From Macrophomina tecta (lineage: Eukaryota; Ascomycota; Dothideomycetes; Botryosphaeriales; Botryosphaeriaceae), in NCBI GenBank assembly GCA_024180945.1, contig JAKSGN010000006.1, positions 4,216,001-4,280,000 on the forward strand: a stretch of DNA of 64,000 bases, given 5' to 3'. How positions within the stretch are numbered: position 1 is the stretch's first letter; each line of letters opens with the position of its first letter. Of the stretch, positions 22,026 through 33,500 are shown one piece after another. Below the pieces are notes generated by a model, which saw nothing but the letters and a program-made list of their open reading frames with translations, had not been told where the DNA came from and did not search any database. Made by a program: the position numbers and the translations under genes.

Positions 22026-25000
22026 TCATCTATTCCCACAATACCAACACTCCTCACCTCCATCTTCGCCCAATCCCCCACACTCCGCATGCACCGCATG
22101 CCCGCACTCCGCACATGTGCGATACAGTCCGTCCAGCACGAGCCAGCACACCATGCACGTCCTTACTCGCCACAAGCCGTCGCCAATACACCCTCCTCCT
22201 CCATCCCTCCCCACACCAAAGGCGTCGGCGCTGCGGCCGTCGTCTTGCGTCTCCGACGGGGCCTTCTCATTTGGCGGGGAGGTAGATTTGGTAGAGGGAG
22301 GGCGAGTGGGCAGGGGGGTGGCATAAAGGCTGACGGAGGGGTGATGGGCGAGGAGGGGGTGGTAATTTGCGGAGGAGTGGGTGGCGGCGGTGGCGGTGGA
22401 GAGAAGGTGGGTGGGGTCTGGAGTGTGGGCGCGAGTGTGGGTGGCGGAGGAGCGGGCGGTGGCGGAGGTGTTAGTGGGAGGGTTCGACAGGGTGTGGAGC
22501 GGGAGGGGGCAAAGGATGAGGTCCTCTGGGAGGACGGTGCAGGACTGCGAAGAAGCGTTGTTAGCGGACGATAGGAGGATGGGAGAGACAGATGGAGAGA
22601 CGGAAACATGTACTTTCGTGCCGATGCTTTCCTGGCTGCGGCCGACGGCGAGTTCTTCCTCGTGGGCGTCGTCGACCTCGTCCTTGATCCAGTAGCTCGT
22701 TAGGCCGTTGTATTTGAGCACCTCGCTGCGCTTGACTTGAAAGCCCCATCCGGCGAGCTCGTTGTTGGCGTAGCTAGCGCGGTACGCCGCGTACATCCAG
22801 GCGCGCTCCTGGTCCAATAAAGCCACGGACAGGTGGCCGTCGTCGTCGAACTGGTCCTGGTTTTTGAGCGTTACGTGAATAATGTTGTTGCCTGCCCCGT
22901 GATTCATTGGAGCAATATCCGTCTTGTCATCCTCGAAATTGGGATAGAAGTCGTCATCGTCGTCGAATTCAGGGTTGTCCACACCATCTTCGTCAATACT
23001 CTCAAAGGAGACAAACCGCTGTTGCTGCTCGTTCGGGGCCTGCGCGGTTGTGCGGCTGCGTTTGTGACTGGTCGAGCGATGAGAGGACGAAGTGTTGGAT
23101 CCGGTAGAACCAGCTCCGTAGACTGTATTCGGGCCCCAAGTCACACTGCTTTTTTCCGGCGCCGAAGTAGATAGGTCTCCATCGAAAGTGCGAAGGCGTT
23201 GATGATGAACAGGTGGGGAGTGATTTACGTTCTGGAAAGGGCGCGAGAAAGTTGTCAATGCACTACTGAACGGAGTGCTGCTGCGCTTGCTCCGCTCTGG
23301 GGATGAAGCAATACTGGCATGTGCGCTGGAGGTGGAACGGAAAGTACTAGAACGGGAGAATGTAGGCGGCGGGGTATTTCCCGTTGAGAAAGGTGTTGTT
23401 GGACCGCTAGCCATCGGATCACCGCTCCATGGACCATTTGACGATCCAGCGGAACCAAATGTGTTTAGCCGTTTATCGTACTTAGACGATCCCATGTCCG
23501 GTCGGAAGTGGATGCCGTTGGATTGATCGGTGATCGATAAAAATGGCTGAAACAAGCTTGCAGCAACTTCCCTGGATGGGAAATAGTCAAGCGAGAAAGC
23601 AGGTGTTCTCATCGAGAGATGCAGGTCCGCATGAGGGTTGCGCATCATCATACCGGTGGTGACGCCTTCGCTTGCGGCGGGCTCATGGAACATGCAGGAC
23701 AGCATGGCTAGCATCTGACTGTCAGCCAGCTTCTCGAAATGTTCGAACAGTCGTTGTATGAGCGTCCTGGCGAAAGGATGATTGCCCCATTTTACGCGGC
23801 TCTTCAGCTTTGGTTTTGCGATGGCTTCGGGTTCGTCAAAGCTAAGGTCAAGCCCACTGTCCTTTTTCCGTATCTGTACTGCTGTGCGCTTCGCGACAAC
23901 CAATATAGGCTCGCGACGATAGCTTTGCTGCATAATTTCCAGAGGCACCTGATCAGCGAGAATGAGGCCCATTAGATTCCAGACATCGGCCAGCTCGGCA
24001 TAACCGAAAGCTCTTGCAACGGCCGCATTATGGGAGCAAACGTCGGCAGCTTCTCCAAACACTTCGTAGTTCTCTGCTAGTTCTCTCTTTGCTGGAAGCA
24101 AGTTGGCAAGGTCACGAATCGTGACAATCGATTTGGGCTTCAGTGCCATCGGTTTGGTCTCATAGCCAGCGCTGGATTGCTGTGATGACCGCTGGAACTT
24201 CAACGGTCCACCCCTCCATGCGACCGGGGGCGCGATTCCGGACAAGCCACCACGGACAGGTGAACCTGAAGAAGAGCTGGACGAGGTTTCCCACGACCCC
24301 TCCGACGCGCTTTCGTCGGGATTTTCCATAGCTGATGACGACTTCCGGCCTGGTTCCGGGGATTCCTTGTTTAGCTGGCCCAGCATTTCGAAAATTCTCT
24401 TACTCTTGTAAGTTCGACTATCATTGCTTAACGTTGCCAGGTTCGAGAACATGGGCTTGGGTTCGGGCTTCGGTGGGAAAAAGGTAACGAGGCGACCGTC
24501 TCTCGACCAGATGGCACCACACTGACGGGGCAGCGGCACGTTCGCGTTCGCGTTGAGTGGACCAAGGATGTCAGTCCCGCTCATTTCCATGGCCGGTGTC
24601 GCAAAGTCAGCGCCCATATCATCTTCTTCGTCGCTGGAGCTGTCCTCGTCTTGGGTTACTGCGCCATCTGTCACACCGCCATCGGAAAGCCAGCTGATGC
24701 TCTCCTCAAGACCTCGCTCGCCAAGTAAGTAACTTATTATTGCTTCCAAGGAGCCTCTCTTCCTGTTCTTGTAGACCTCGGCGAGCGCTTTGATTTCACT
24801 GTCCAGTTTTGAGATTGTGGCCTCTGAGATGTACGAAGTCGTCTTCTCAATGCTACAGTGTGGAGTAGCGGCCAGTGGGTAATCGGGCGGAAAGCGAATG
24901 CTGATTCTCATGAATACAGGGGACTCATTTTCACCCCACGGCCCATTCAGCGTGACAGTTGCAGTTCGCCGGGGTATCTCGACCTCCTCAAACTTGACCC

Positions 25001-26513
25001 GTTTGAATTTGCTGCCGACGTGCGTTATTTCGTCGCCAAGGCTTTCCGGTGAGTCCCAAAGAAGTTGCTGGTCCGGTGAAAGCACGTCTGGCCTGGATCC
25101 GTGGCGGTTGAAGTTCCCATCACGCCCACCTATCTTGACTCCCTGCATCCAGGTAAGCTTGTCCACAGTCTTCTTCTCACGGGTGCGAGCTTGCATGGTT
25201 GTCAGTCCACGCGCTTGCATTGATGTCAAGCCTCGGTCTCGCGCACTGGCACCGGGTCCTTGGAAGGCATTTTGAGCATATGGAAGGCTGGGCTTGCTCA
25301 TGCCGGCAGACTGGAACAGAGCACTGAGCTGGCTGGGTGCGGTAAAGGCGTTAGTCTGCTGTTGTTCGGCTGCCTTCGCCTGCGGTAATGTAGGCGTCTC
25401 ATCGTGGAAGGTTTTATACACAGCTCCGTTGCGTGTGAAGTGTAATTTCTTCCGAATTTGCTCGCCCTTCTTGTATCCAACAGAGCCGAGGATAGAAGAG
25501 TCGATACGGTAGAGATTCAGTTGACGGTCACTGCCCCACGAGACAAGTTGGAATTCACGATGGTCGTAGCCGTCGTCTGAAATGCTACCGCGGGTTCTCC
25601 AAAGAAATTCCTTGACCTGATCATTGTGGCCCTTGAAGGTGTGCACCGGGGGCACTTTAGCATCTCTTTTGACACCATCACGTAAACGCCTATCGTAGAG
25701 ATGTAGATCGAAGTCTCCGCGCTGGGGCATGGCTAGCGCGCCCCAGCCAAAGGGAGTATGCCTCGCGCGCCACACGCCAAAAGGAGTTCTGATGACGCGC
25801 TCCAGCATGGACTCCTCATCGCGCGTATAGTCCCAGAACTTTATAGAGCCATCCAACGAACACGTCAAAACTCCGCCCTGGCGCGTACGATTCCAATCAA
25901 CGCCATAGATCTTGCTCCTGTGGGCCTCAATGGTCCGAAGCGGCTGCACACCCTTGCGCTCATCCCAAATGCAAAGGAACCTATCGTGGGCCGAGGCCAA
26001 GATGTGAGGATCCTGCCTGTTCCATTTGACCTGTGCAGCGCCTCCATCCCACTGAGCATACGAGAAGACTGGTTTATCCGGGGTACGAAGATCCCACTTG
26101 TGGACGAAGGTATCGACGGCACACGTTGCAAGGATATCCGGATGATGCGCAGAGAGATTAATGTCGGTGATGGCGCGCGAATGGGCGTGCAGAGTGAGCG
26201 GCGGCTGGTTGGCATGGTTCAGATCCCAGATCAGGGCCTTTTGGTTCGATGTGCTGGCAACCAGGCCATCATGGCTGGCAAAGGGAGACCACTGCACATC
26301 GGCGACCTCCCACAAGGTGCGATGGGAGAGATGCCGGGGTGGAGAGTACGGATTGTCAAGGTCTATGATGTGCAAGCCTTCGCGCGACGCGAGGACGATG
26401 TCGCGGCTACTGGGCGAAATGGAGGCGGAGCCCACAGGCTCATCGACGCGGATGGAGGCATCGCGGCCGAAGGTAGGGCTGTCGAATGGTGAGCTATCAC
26501 CGTGCGGGAGCAT
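22026..26513 (-). CDS. mtc5: WD-repeat SEA/GATOR2 complex subunit Mtc5/Sea3 (WDR59 family)
   Basis: A single open frame of 1495 residues from a true ATG at 26513. Order: WD40 propeller (about residues 40-340; WEVADVQWSPF, ALIWDL, HKWDLRTPDKP, IKFWDY), RWD domain (about 490-600; VFMRISIRFPPDYPL), acidic linker, a helical region with an ALPSR-like stretch (about 850-950), Ser-rich low-complexity segments, and a C-terminal zinc-binding module (about 1457-1493) with paired CxxC motifs and His (CMVC, CAECGHAVHAEC, CWYC). This WD40-RWD-RING-like order defines Mtc5/Sea3 in yeast and WDR59 in animals. The protein sits in the vacuolar SEACAT/GATOR2 complex, which counteracts SEACIT and so promotes TORC1 activity when amino acids are present. 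A Ser/Thr/Pro-rich insert of about 130 residues precedes the zinc module. An unrecognised in-frame intron is possible there. Confidence 0.92.
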   Translation of the reverse strand: MLPHGDSSPFDSPTFGRDASIRVDEPVGSASISPSSRDIVLASREGLHIIDLDNPYSPPRHLSHRTLWEVADVQWSPFASHDGLVASTSNQKALIWDLNHANQPPLTLHAHSRAITDINLSAHHPDILATCAVDTFVHKWDLRTPDKPVFSYAQWDGGAAQVKWNRQDPHILASAHDRFLCIWDERKGVQPLRTIEAHRSKIYGVDWNRTRQGGVLTCSLDGSIKFWDYTRDEESMLERVIRTPFGVWRARHTPFGWGALAMPQRGDFDLHLYDRRLRDGVKRDAKVPPVHTFKGHNDQVKEFLWRTRGSISDDGYDHREFQLVSWGSDRQLNLYRIDSSILGSVGYKKGEQIRKKLHFTRNGAVYKTFHDETPTLPQAKAAEQQQTNAFTAPSQLSALFQSAGMSKPSLPYAQNAFQGPGASARDRGLTSMQARGLTTMQARTREKKTVDKLTWMQGVKIGGRDGNFNRHGSRPDVLSPDQQLLWDSPESLGDEITHVGSKFKRVKFEEVEIPRRTATVTLNGPWGENESPVFMRISIRFPPDYPLAATPHCSIEKTTSYISEATISKLDSEIKALAEVYKNRKRGSLEAIISYLLGERGLEESISWLSDGGVTDGAVTQDEDSSSDEEDDMGADFATPAMEMSGTDILGPLNANANVPLPRQCGAIWSRDGRLVTFFPPKPEPKPMFSNLATLSNDSRTYKSKRIFEMLGQLNKESPEPGRKSSSAMENPDESASEGSWETSSSSSSGSPVRGGLSGIAPPVAWRGGPLKFQRSSQQSSAGYETKPMALKPKSIVTIRDLANLLPAKRELAENYEVFGEAADVCSHNAAVARAFGYAELADVWNLMGLILADQVPLEIMQQSYRREPILVVAKRTAVQIRKKDSGLDLSFDEPEAIAKPKLKSRVKWGNHPFARTLIQRLFEHFEKLADSQMLAMLSCMFHEPAASEGVTTGMMMRNPHADLHLSMRTPAFSLDYFPSREVAASLFQPFLSITDQSNGIHFRPDMGSSKYDKRLNTFGSAGSSNGPWSGDPMASGPTTPFSTGNTPPPTFSRSSTFRSTSSAHASIASSPERSKRSSTPFSSALTTFSRPFQNVNHSPPVHHQRLRTFDGDLSTSAPEKSSVTWGPNTVYGAGSTGSNTSSSHRSTSHKRSRTTAQAPNEQQQRFVSFESIDEDGVDNPEFDDDDDFYPNFEDDKTDIAPMNHGAGNNIIHVTLKNQDQFDDDGHLSVALLDQERAWMYAAYRASYANNELAGWGFQVKRSEVLKYNGLTSYWIKDEVDDAHEEELAVGRSQESIGTKVHVSVSPSVSPILLSSANNASSQSCTVLPEDLILCPLPLHTLSNPPTNTSATARSSATHTRAHTPDPTHLLSTATAATHSSANYHPLLAHHPSVSLYATPLPTRPPSTKSTSPPNEKAPSETQDDGRSADAFGVGRDGGGGCIGDGLWRVRTCMVCWLVLDGLYRTCAECGHAVHAECGGLGEDGGEECWYCGNR

Positions 26514-26943
26514 GGCGAAGTGCCACGCCCAATTGAGGGTGCGCAGCAGGCTGAAGCATAGGGAAGCTGGCGAAGCAGGCGGTCACCGGGGCGGGAGAGA
26601 GGTGTGATGCGGGCAACAGAGCTTCGTCGGCCAAGTTAGGGCTGGGGCTGAAGCTGAAGTGCTGGCGGCGGCGGCGGCACTGCGGGTGATGCAAGAGGCG
26701 GAAAGTGCCGAGCGGTCTGGACGTGGGGTGTTGGTTGATGACGAGCCTTAGCCCTGCGACAGAGCTGCAAACGCCCAAGAGCCCCTCAGACTGCCTTGAC
26801 ATCCACGAGCACCGCCAGCGCACACGCCCGCGACATACGCACCACGCCAGACACCTGTTGCAACGCGCGAATCCTTTACCTGCCATCACTTGTTCCGAAC
26901 ACCGCTCCCCGCGTTCCCCGCAGATCGCGACCTGATCAACGCC
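26514..26943. promoter_or_regulatory. Divergent promoter region, mtc5 / ubc13
   Basis: 430 bases between two head-to-head genes, containing both promoters and leaders. The half next to mtc5 is G-rich on the given strand, and the half next to ubc13 is C/A-rich. No TATA box was seen. Confidence 0.6.
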
Positions 26944-27649
<706 letters not shown>

Positions 27650-28447
27650 ACACACCGGTGCGCAGAGCGGAACATCTAACACATGAGCTGGGATAAAGGG
27701 AAGCCAGGGTGACCTGAGCCGGCTGGAGGCGGCGTGGCCGATGTCGATGACGAGTGACGGATAACGGGTGACCATAGATGCATACACTTTCCCGGTAGGC
27801 TATACACGGCGTTACGGGTATAGTACTCTTGACCGAGATTCCCTAGCAGCACATACTGTTGCTTCTTGATAGATGAAGTGCGCGTTCATCCGCGGAAGAG
27901 GCGTAGCTCTCTCCAAGGTGTCGCGAGACATTCGTGTAGGGTGTCACAAATGGAGGTCTATTTAGCTTTTTTATTATCGGGAAGAATATTGATTCACTAC
28001 GAATAATTAATTTCCCGGTCTATGGCACTGAGTTCCTCATACGATCGAGTTTTAACAGCGTCGACCCGGGAGAAGGTGGTCGACTCCTGAATAGGGTTTG
28101 CAGATCTGGTGCTTGTGAGCGAATAGGATTCCCAAACGTAAAAAAGAATCCGGCGTTCTGACAAAGCGACAGCGATAATATTTGGCAAGAATACCTACAA
28201 ACGTACCCATGCTCTAGTATCGCTCCTTACTACCGTGACTGAACCCGGGGATGTAAATAGATAATGCTCTTGTGATCAGCCGGACCAAATCAAAAATTGC
28301 ATTCACTTAGATAGCAAGCCAATATTACAAGGTCCCGCGGTTGCGTGGTAGGTACACCAAACAGCTACGCCAGGGCAGGTGCGTCTTCAACCCAGCGACT
28401 GGCTCGAAACTCCCTTCCTCTTCCACAATCAGCACCTGGCACAGATT
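27650..28447. other. Intergenic region
   Basis: About 800 bases between ubc13 and a Cys-rich gene in the same direction. It is AT-richer around 27.95-28.3 kb and has only short frames. The downstream reading frame is open from 28379 but lacks an ATG before 28448. Confidence 0.6.
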
Positions 28448-29236
28448 ATGGACGGCTTGGGAATTTTCTTTGACAATTCTTCGGCCCTGGGCCCAGCCTC
28501 TTCGCCTCCATCATCACCCACGCCTCTTAGCGCACTGCCCAATGGCACCTCCAACATGCGCCTGCGGTCCGCGACCGAGACGTCCGACGACAGCTTCATG
28601 GAACGACAACTCTCCGAATTCGAAGACTGGAAGAGGATCGTCGCCAATGATATCACACTGAGGGACCTCACTCTCCCTGCGAACCGGCCAAGCCCGCCGA
28701 GTCACGAGCCCTTCCCGGTGTTCGAGGCCGTCAATTTCAGCGACAACACCCTCCTCAAGCTGCGTGCCAGGGCCCGTGTGCTCGCCGCCCGCGCCGCAGC
28801 ATACGAGCCGCCGCGCGTGAGCACGCATCCCGCATTCTGCCTGCAGAAGATTCGTCTGAGGGAGAAGCGCAACGCCGTGGTGGCGGAGGAGCCGACGTGT
28901 TGGCGCCCGGCCGACCCGACCGACCGTGAGCGGCGACAGTGCTGCGAGCAGACTGACAGCGTCTGCGAGGACTGTGGCTACGTGCTGTGCGAGCCCTGCG
29001 GCAGCAGGTGCCGCGGCGCGGACTGGTGCGTCGTCACTGGCTGCGTGAGGTGCCAGACCAAGCTGGGAGTCAACATCTGCACGATGCACCTGAGGAAACT
29101 CAGGGCCAACCCGGTGGAGCGTAAGTCGTATGGTTAGTGATGTGATGGTTGAAAGACGCTACACTAATTGTTCGAGGTAGACTTTTGGGGTCACCTGGTC
29201 GAGCCGGATGCTCTTCGCCTGGTTCAGAAGTTGTGA
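28448..29236 (+). CDS. Cys-rich protein of unknown function
   Basis: I do not recognise this family. The frame is open from 28379, but the first ATG is 28448. A good intron (29121-29180, GTAAGT donor, CACTAAT branch point, GTAG acceptor) replaces the terminal residues and yields 242 residues ending HFWGHLVEPDALRLVQKL. The N-terminal part is Ser/Pro-rich, the middle is helical and basic (LRARARVLAARAAAYEPP), and residues about 150-225 contain a dozen Cys and one His arranged as CC, CxxC (CEDC), CxxC (CEPC), C, C, C, CxxC (CVRC) and CTMH. This looks like a zinc-binding module of RING or zinc-ribbon type. A regulatory or ubiquitin-related role is a guess. The GC-rich third positions and intron support a real gene. 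Confidence 0.7.
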
Positions 29237-29762
29237 GCGGATTGAGGTCCAATCAGAATCGACGTGAAGCAAGCCTAGTGCGAAGCACTTCCCCCAAGCA
29301 TATCCCCCCTCCAAAAAAAAAAAAAATTATCGAAGAAGAGATTAGTTTGCTGGATGAAGCACATAATACCCGGCTTAGCACTAGGACACGACAATTGCAA
29401 GCCCATCGAGGCATTAGCAAGTGCGCCAGGTAGGGGAATGTGCAGAAAATATTACAATCAAACCATCAAGAAGCCAATGAGGAGTTAAGAGAGCTTGGTG
29501 ATTGTGCAGCTATCGCGCCGTGACATGTGCGGAGAAAAATGCAAACGAGGTCGGTGTTGGTGACAACGGGGTGAGGTTGATGATCGCCTGCCAAGGCTTC
29601 GCGAGAGAAGTGCGGAAGTTGAGCCAATCAGCACGCGGGCCGATGTTCCTCCGCCGCACAAACGTCCGCTTACCCAAATTCTAGCACTCCAGGTCGCCGA
29701 CGACATCGAGAACTAACGACACAGCGACTCCACGGGTACCGCATCATCGCACAACCGTCAAC
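29237..29762. other. Intergenic region before the L24 gene
   Basis: It holds the 3' end of the Cys-rich gene, a 13-base A run near 29317-29329, and the L24 promoter and leader. No gene or distinct operator is visible. Confidence 0.6.
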
Positions 29763-30517
29763 ATGCGGACCTACGACGACACCTTCAGCGGCCAGAAGAT
29801 CTACCCGGGCAAGGTGCGTCGCTTTTCCCCAGGCCCCGCCGTTGCAACGACCGTCAATCCGCTCCTACCACGCTCAGGCACTGCCTGCGGCCGCCGCTCT
29901 CACGCTGCATGTCCATCGGGGACCATTCGCTGACGCATGCTCTTCTGCGATTCTAGGGCAAGCTCTATGTCCGTGGCGACAGCAAGATCTTCCGCTTCCA
30001 GTGCGGCAAGTCCGAGAGCCTTTTCCTCCAGCGCAAGAACCCCCGCCGCATTGCCTGGACCACCCTCTACAGGAGACAGCACAAGAAGGGTATCTCTGAG
30101 GTTAGTCGACACCGGGCCCGTACCGCGATTCGAGCAGAATATCGGTGCAAGCCGGCACTGCATCCACCGAGGGGCTGCGCACGGCAGATGTACACGGGCA
30201 GGGGCTAATGCGAGATCGTACTACTATAGGAGGTTGCCAAGAAGCGCTCCCGCCGCACCGTCAAGCACCAGCGTGCCATCGTTGGTGCCTCCCTCGATGT
30301 GATCAAGGAGCGCCGTTCCCAGCGCCCCGAGGCCCGCGCCGCCGCCCGCCAGGCCGCCATCAAGGACGCTAAGGAGAAGAAGGCCGCCTCTGAGAGCAAG
30401 AAGAAGGCTGAGAAGGCCAAGTCCGCCGCCGGTGCTGCCCGCGGCCAGACCCAGAGGATCCAGAGCAAGCAGGGCGCCAAGGGTTCGGCACCCAAGGTCC
30501 AGGCCAAGAGCCGTTAA
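29763..30517 (+). CDS. rpl24: 60S ribosomal protein L24
   Basis: Three exons (29763-29813, 29957-30100, 30230-30517) encode 160 residues of eL24, a large-subunit protein that bridges the two subunits and joins late in 60S assembly. Exon 1 gives MRTYDDTFSGQKIYPGK and exon 2 GKLYVRGDSKIFRFQCGKSE...HKKGISE. Exon 3 begins EVAKKRSRRTVKHQRAIVG and continues into the Lys/Ala-rich C-terminal helix typical of the family. In many relatives the first exon-2 region carries CxxC pairs; here, as in other fungi, only one Cys remains. Introns are 143 and 129 nt, both phase 0. The length is slightly above the yeast protein (155), all in the C-terminal tail. Confidence 0.97.
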
Positions 30518-33500
30518 AAATGGGACTGGTGACGGGATGAGGAAGGGTTCACGGTGTTGTCTTTTTCGAAACGGTTGCCTGCTCTCAATTCTCGGATCAA
30601 GGGGCGAGTGAGGGTTACGGGCTGAGTTTCCTTGCCGGTATATCGACATAGGGTCAGCCATTTACACGGCAATACAGTTCACGTCCTCACGTCTGCCCTT
30701 GAACGATGTAATCTGTGGGAGGTGCATGTTGACCGCGTTGCGAAGCTGGCTCTAGGAATGCTCAATCAACCCAATGAAGAAAATACCAAGGCATATCCAA
30801 CAGCGCAACCATGGGAATGACCAGCCAGCTTCAAGATCTGAGAGCACGGGCGAGCCGTAATGCAGCAACCACAATCTTGAAATCCACCAATTGCGCCCCT
30901 TGCACGTTCAGCTTGCCATGTCAAAGAGTCTCTTTGTTGCGAGTAGTCGTTAAATTATTTTTAAAACGCGCACAGCCCAGTATATTCCGGTCAATGCTCT
31001 CTTAACTCACCTAAATTTAGCCCGTCTCTTCCGGCATTCGCATGAATGTGTCTCACTCACGTGAAACCTTGACCACTCCGCCGCTGTCAACCAGGCCAAC
31101 CCGTGACCGGGCATGTTTTGGCCGGCATGAAACAGTTGCGGGTAGGAATGCGTAAAGAGCGTGTTTGAGCTTCCCGCGTTTCGCGCAGCAGTCAGGCCAA
31201 CGGGAAATTCCAGGTCAGCGAGCTAAGCCTTGTCACAAGCGTCCCCCGCTCACTGTTGAGGTTCGGGCAGCTCGTTACTCGTCAAGAGAGAGCAGGGCCC
31301 AGGAGAAGGCCCTGGGTTCTTGTTGGTTGGTGTTGCGCAAGCGACGAGGGGGCGTTCTCAAGCATCCTTTGCCAAGGTGTCCGATTGCTTTGCGTTGTTT
31401 TCACACTTGCGACATGTGCCCGGACTTACGGACACAGTGCTTTACATGCAGCGAGCAGGCTCAGTGCCCCTCACTACCCCTCATCCCTCGCACCTCTCCC
31501 CACCTCCCCTCCCCTCTCCATGGGGCAAGCAATCATTGTTCCTCTCCGGCATGTACACACAACCCTGCGGAAGCATAATGTCCAACCTTCCCACCGGATG
31601 CGCCCCTCTCACCGATACCGTCTTCACCCTTTTGGGCACGGCCGTATTGCCACCGTTTCCTGCGCAGAAAATACGTCCGCCGTTCAAACCGGCCATCCCC
31701 TAGCATCTCTTCCTCTGCATGCAGCTGTCGATTTCGGTCATACGAGTGCAAGATAATGCACGGCCTCGTCAGTGTTTCCCGAGCAGCCCGCTAAGCGTCA
31801 ATGCCAGGCTTCTCCCTATTCTACCTTGTTCCGGGCTCTCATGCCCTCGATAGTAACTAGGTACTCGCACCCTGCTTACTCACTTGCCAGGCTTCACGTC
31901 GCATGGAGGCCTCCCTGTTTAGAGCGACCGCCGTCTGGAGTTTCCGGCCCTTCGGCGCGGCCAGCAGCCTTCTTTTTTCTTTGCCTTCCGAGTGGCTTGC
32001 GGTGGGAGAGTTTTATCATCCATGAGATTTGTCGTCAACGTGATGCGTTGTCGTTTACCGCATCAAGTAACTTGTGGCGTTGCATGGCGGTTGCCGGAAA
32101 AGGTAGGCGGACATGTCTTGTATGACGTCACTGCCGATCCCGCTGTAGAGAGATACAACAATGCAGTACAACCATTGACCATCACGCTCTCACGTGCAAC
32201 AGAAATGGTTAAAAGGACGTGATGATATTGAACTCTGTCAGCATTTGTCTAGACGACATAATCTTATTCGGGTAGGTATCTTCCGCCTTCCGTTGTCAAA
32301 AAAAAAAAAAAAGAAACTCTCCCCGGCTGACTTCTGTCCTTACCACCTCACCACCCTATTTGGATAATAGGAAGACATTCGGTCGACCGCTGCACGAAAA
32401 GTCCCCAGTTCGATAACCAGTTCGGAGCATGGTTTCCCCGCTTGCAGCCCGCTTCTGATCCTTCGCGAGCCGTGGTCCGGGGTCATAGGAAGCTTATCAG
32501 AGCGTCCGCATGTGACAGGGCTGCGATCAAAGGGTCTGGACCTCACATCGAAGACCTCAAGATCGTAACGCATTCTGGTTTTAGATCACCGGGCTTCTCG
32601 ATGATCGGACGATGCGTTTGCCGTTCGTAATGGGGTAGAGTAAGCAGTGGTCAGTGGCCACGATGGGAGAGGTGGAGTCACTTCTGGTATTTCACTCGAT
32701 GTGAATCTTAGTGCAGCAGGCTCGTTCCGCTCCGGGAAGCTGTATTAGTTGGTATTCCCGGCTCATGGTGTGCGAGGAGGGTATGTTTGCCTCATTGGAT
32801 CGGTGAATAGGTACAGGACTTCGTTGTTTCCAACAGGGCTGGAAATCAAGATTATCCGCAATTGCGTGCACCTCAGCTGACAATCCCTCTTTAGTCTATT
32901 TCAAAGTCATTCTCGAACTGCTTAAATACAAATTAGCGTTCGGGATTACGATGTGAGTTTCGCATTCCGTGATTACGTCATACTTTCAGGTATGGCCAGC
33001 TCTTTCAAAATGACTGAAAGATGACAGAAGAGCGGAGGCAGCATTGGAAAGGTTGAACGAACGTATCACTATCCACCGACCCCTGCAGCTCAAGGAAACT
33101 CAAAAATCCAACATGCATGGAGATTAACGACAAGATGAACCGCCGGTGCGTGGAGTGGTCCTGGGTTATTTTGCGAGGCACGCGGAACGGCCAGCATGTG
33201 GTTGTAAAATCTTAATATAGATAACGTACCAATTGAACCAAAATGCTCGACGCTGCTCGGGGAACCCTCTTATAGTTATTCTACACCCTTAGCGTATGTC
33301 TGATGGAGAGTGTCAGCGGCGTGGCCAATTCCCAAAACGTACCCGTTGCTTTTGGGCATCGTCTTCTCGGTTGCACCACATATACCAAACTCCGTCTCTC
33401 ATTCACTATCAAAACCGAATACTCCCAGTCAATGGACCGTTGGTAGATAGGCGAGAAATATAGCTGGGAATGCATTACAGACTACTTTCTAGGTCGTGAA

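Noticed and set aside
25758..26492. 244-codon plus-strand frame opposite mtc5
   Set aside because: It lies entirely antisense to the WD40 region, whose own frame is strongly supported by conserved motifs.
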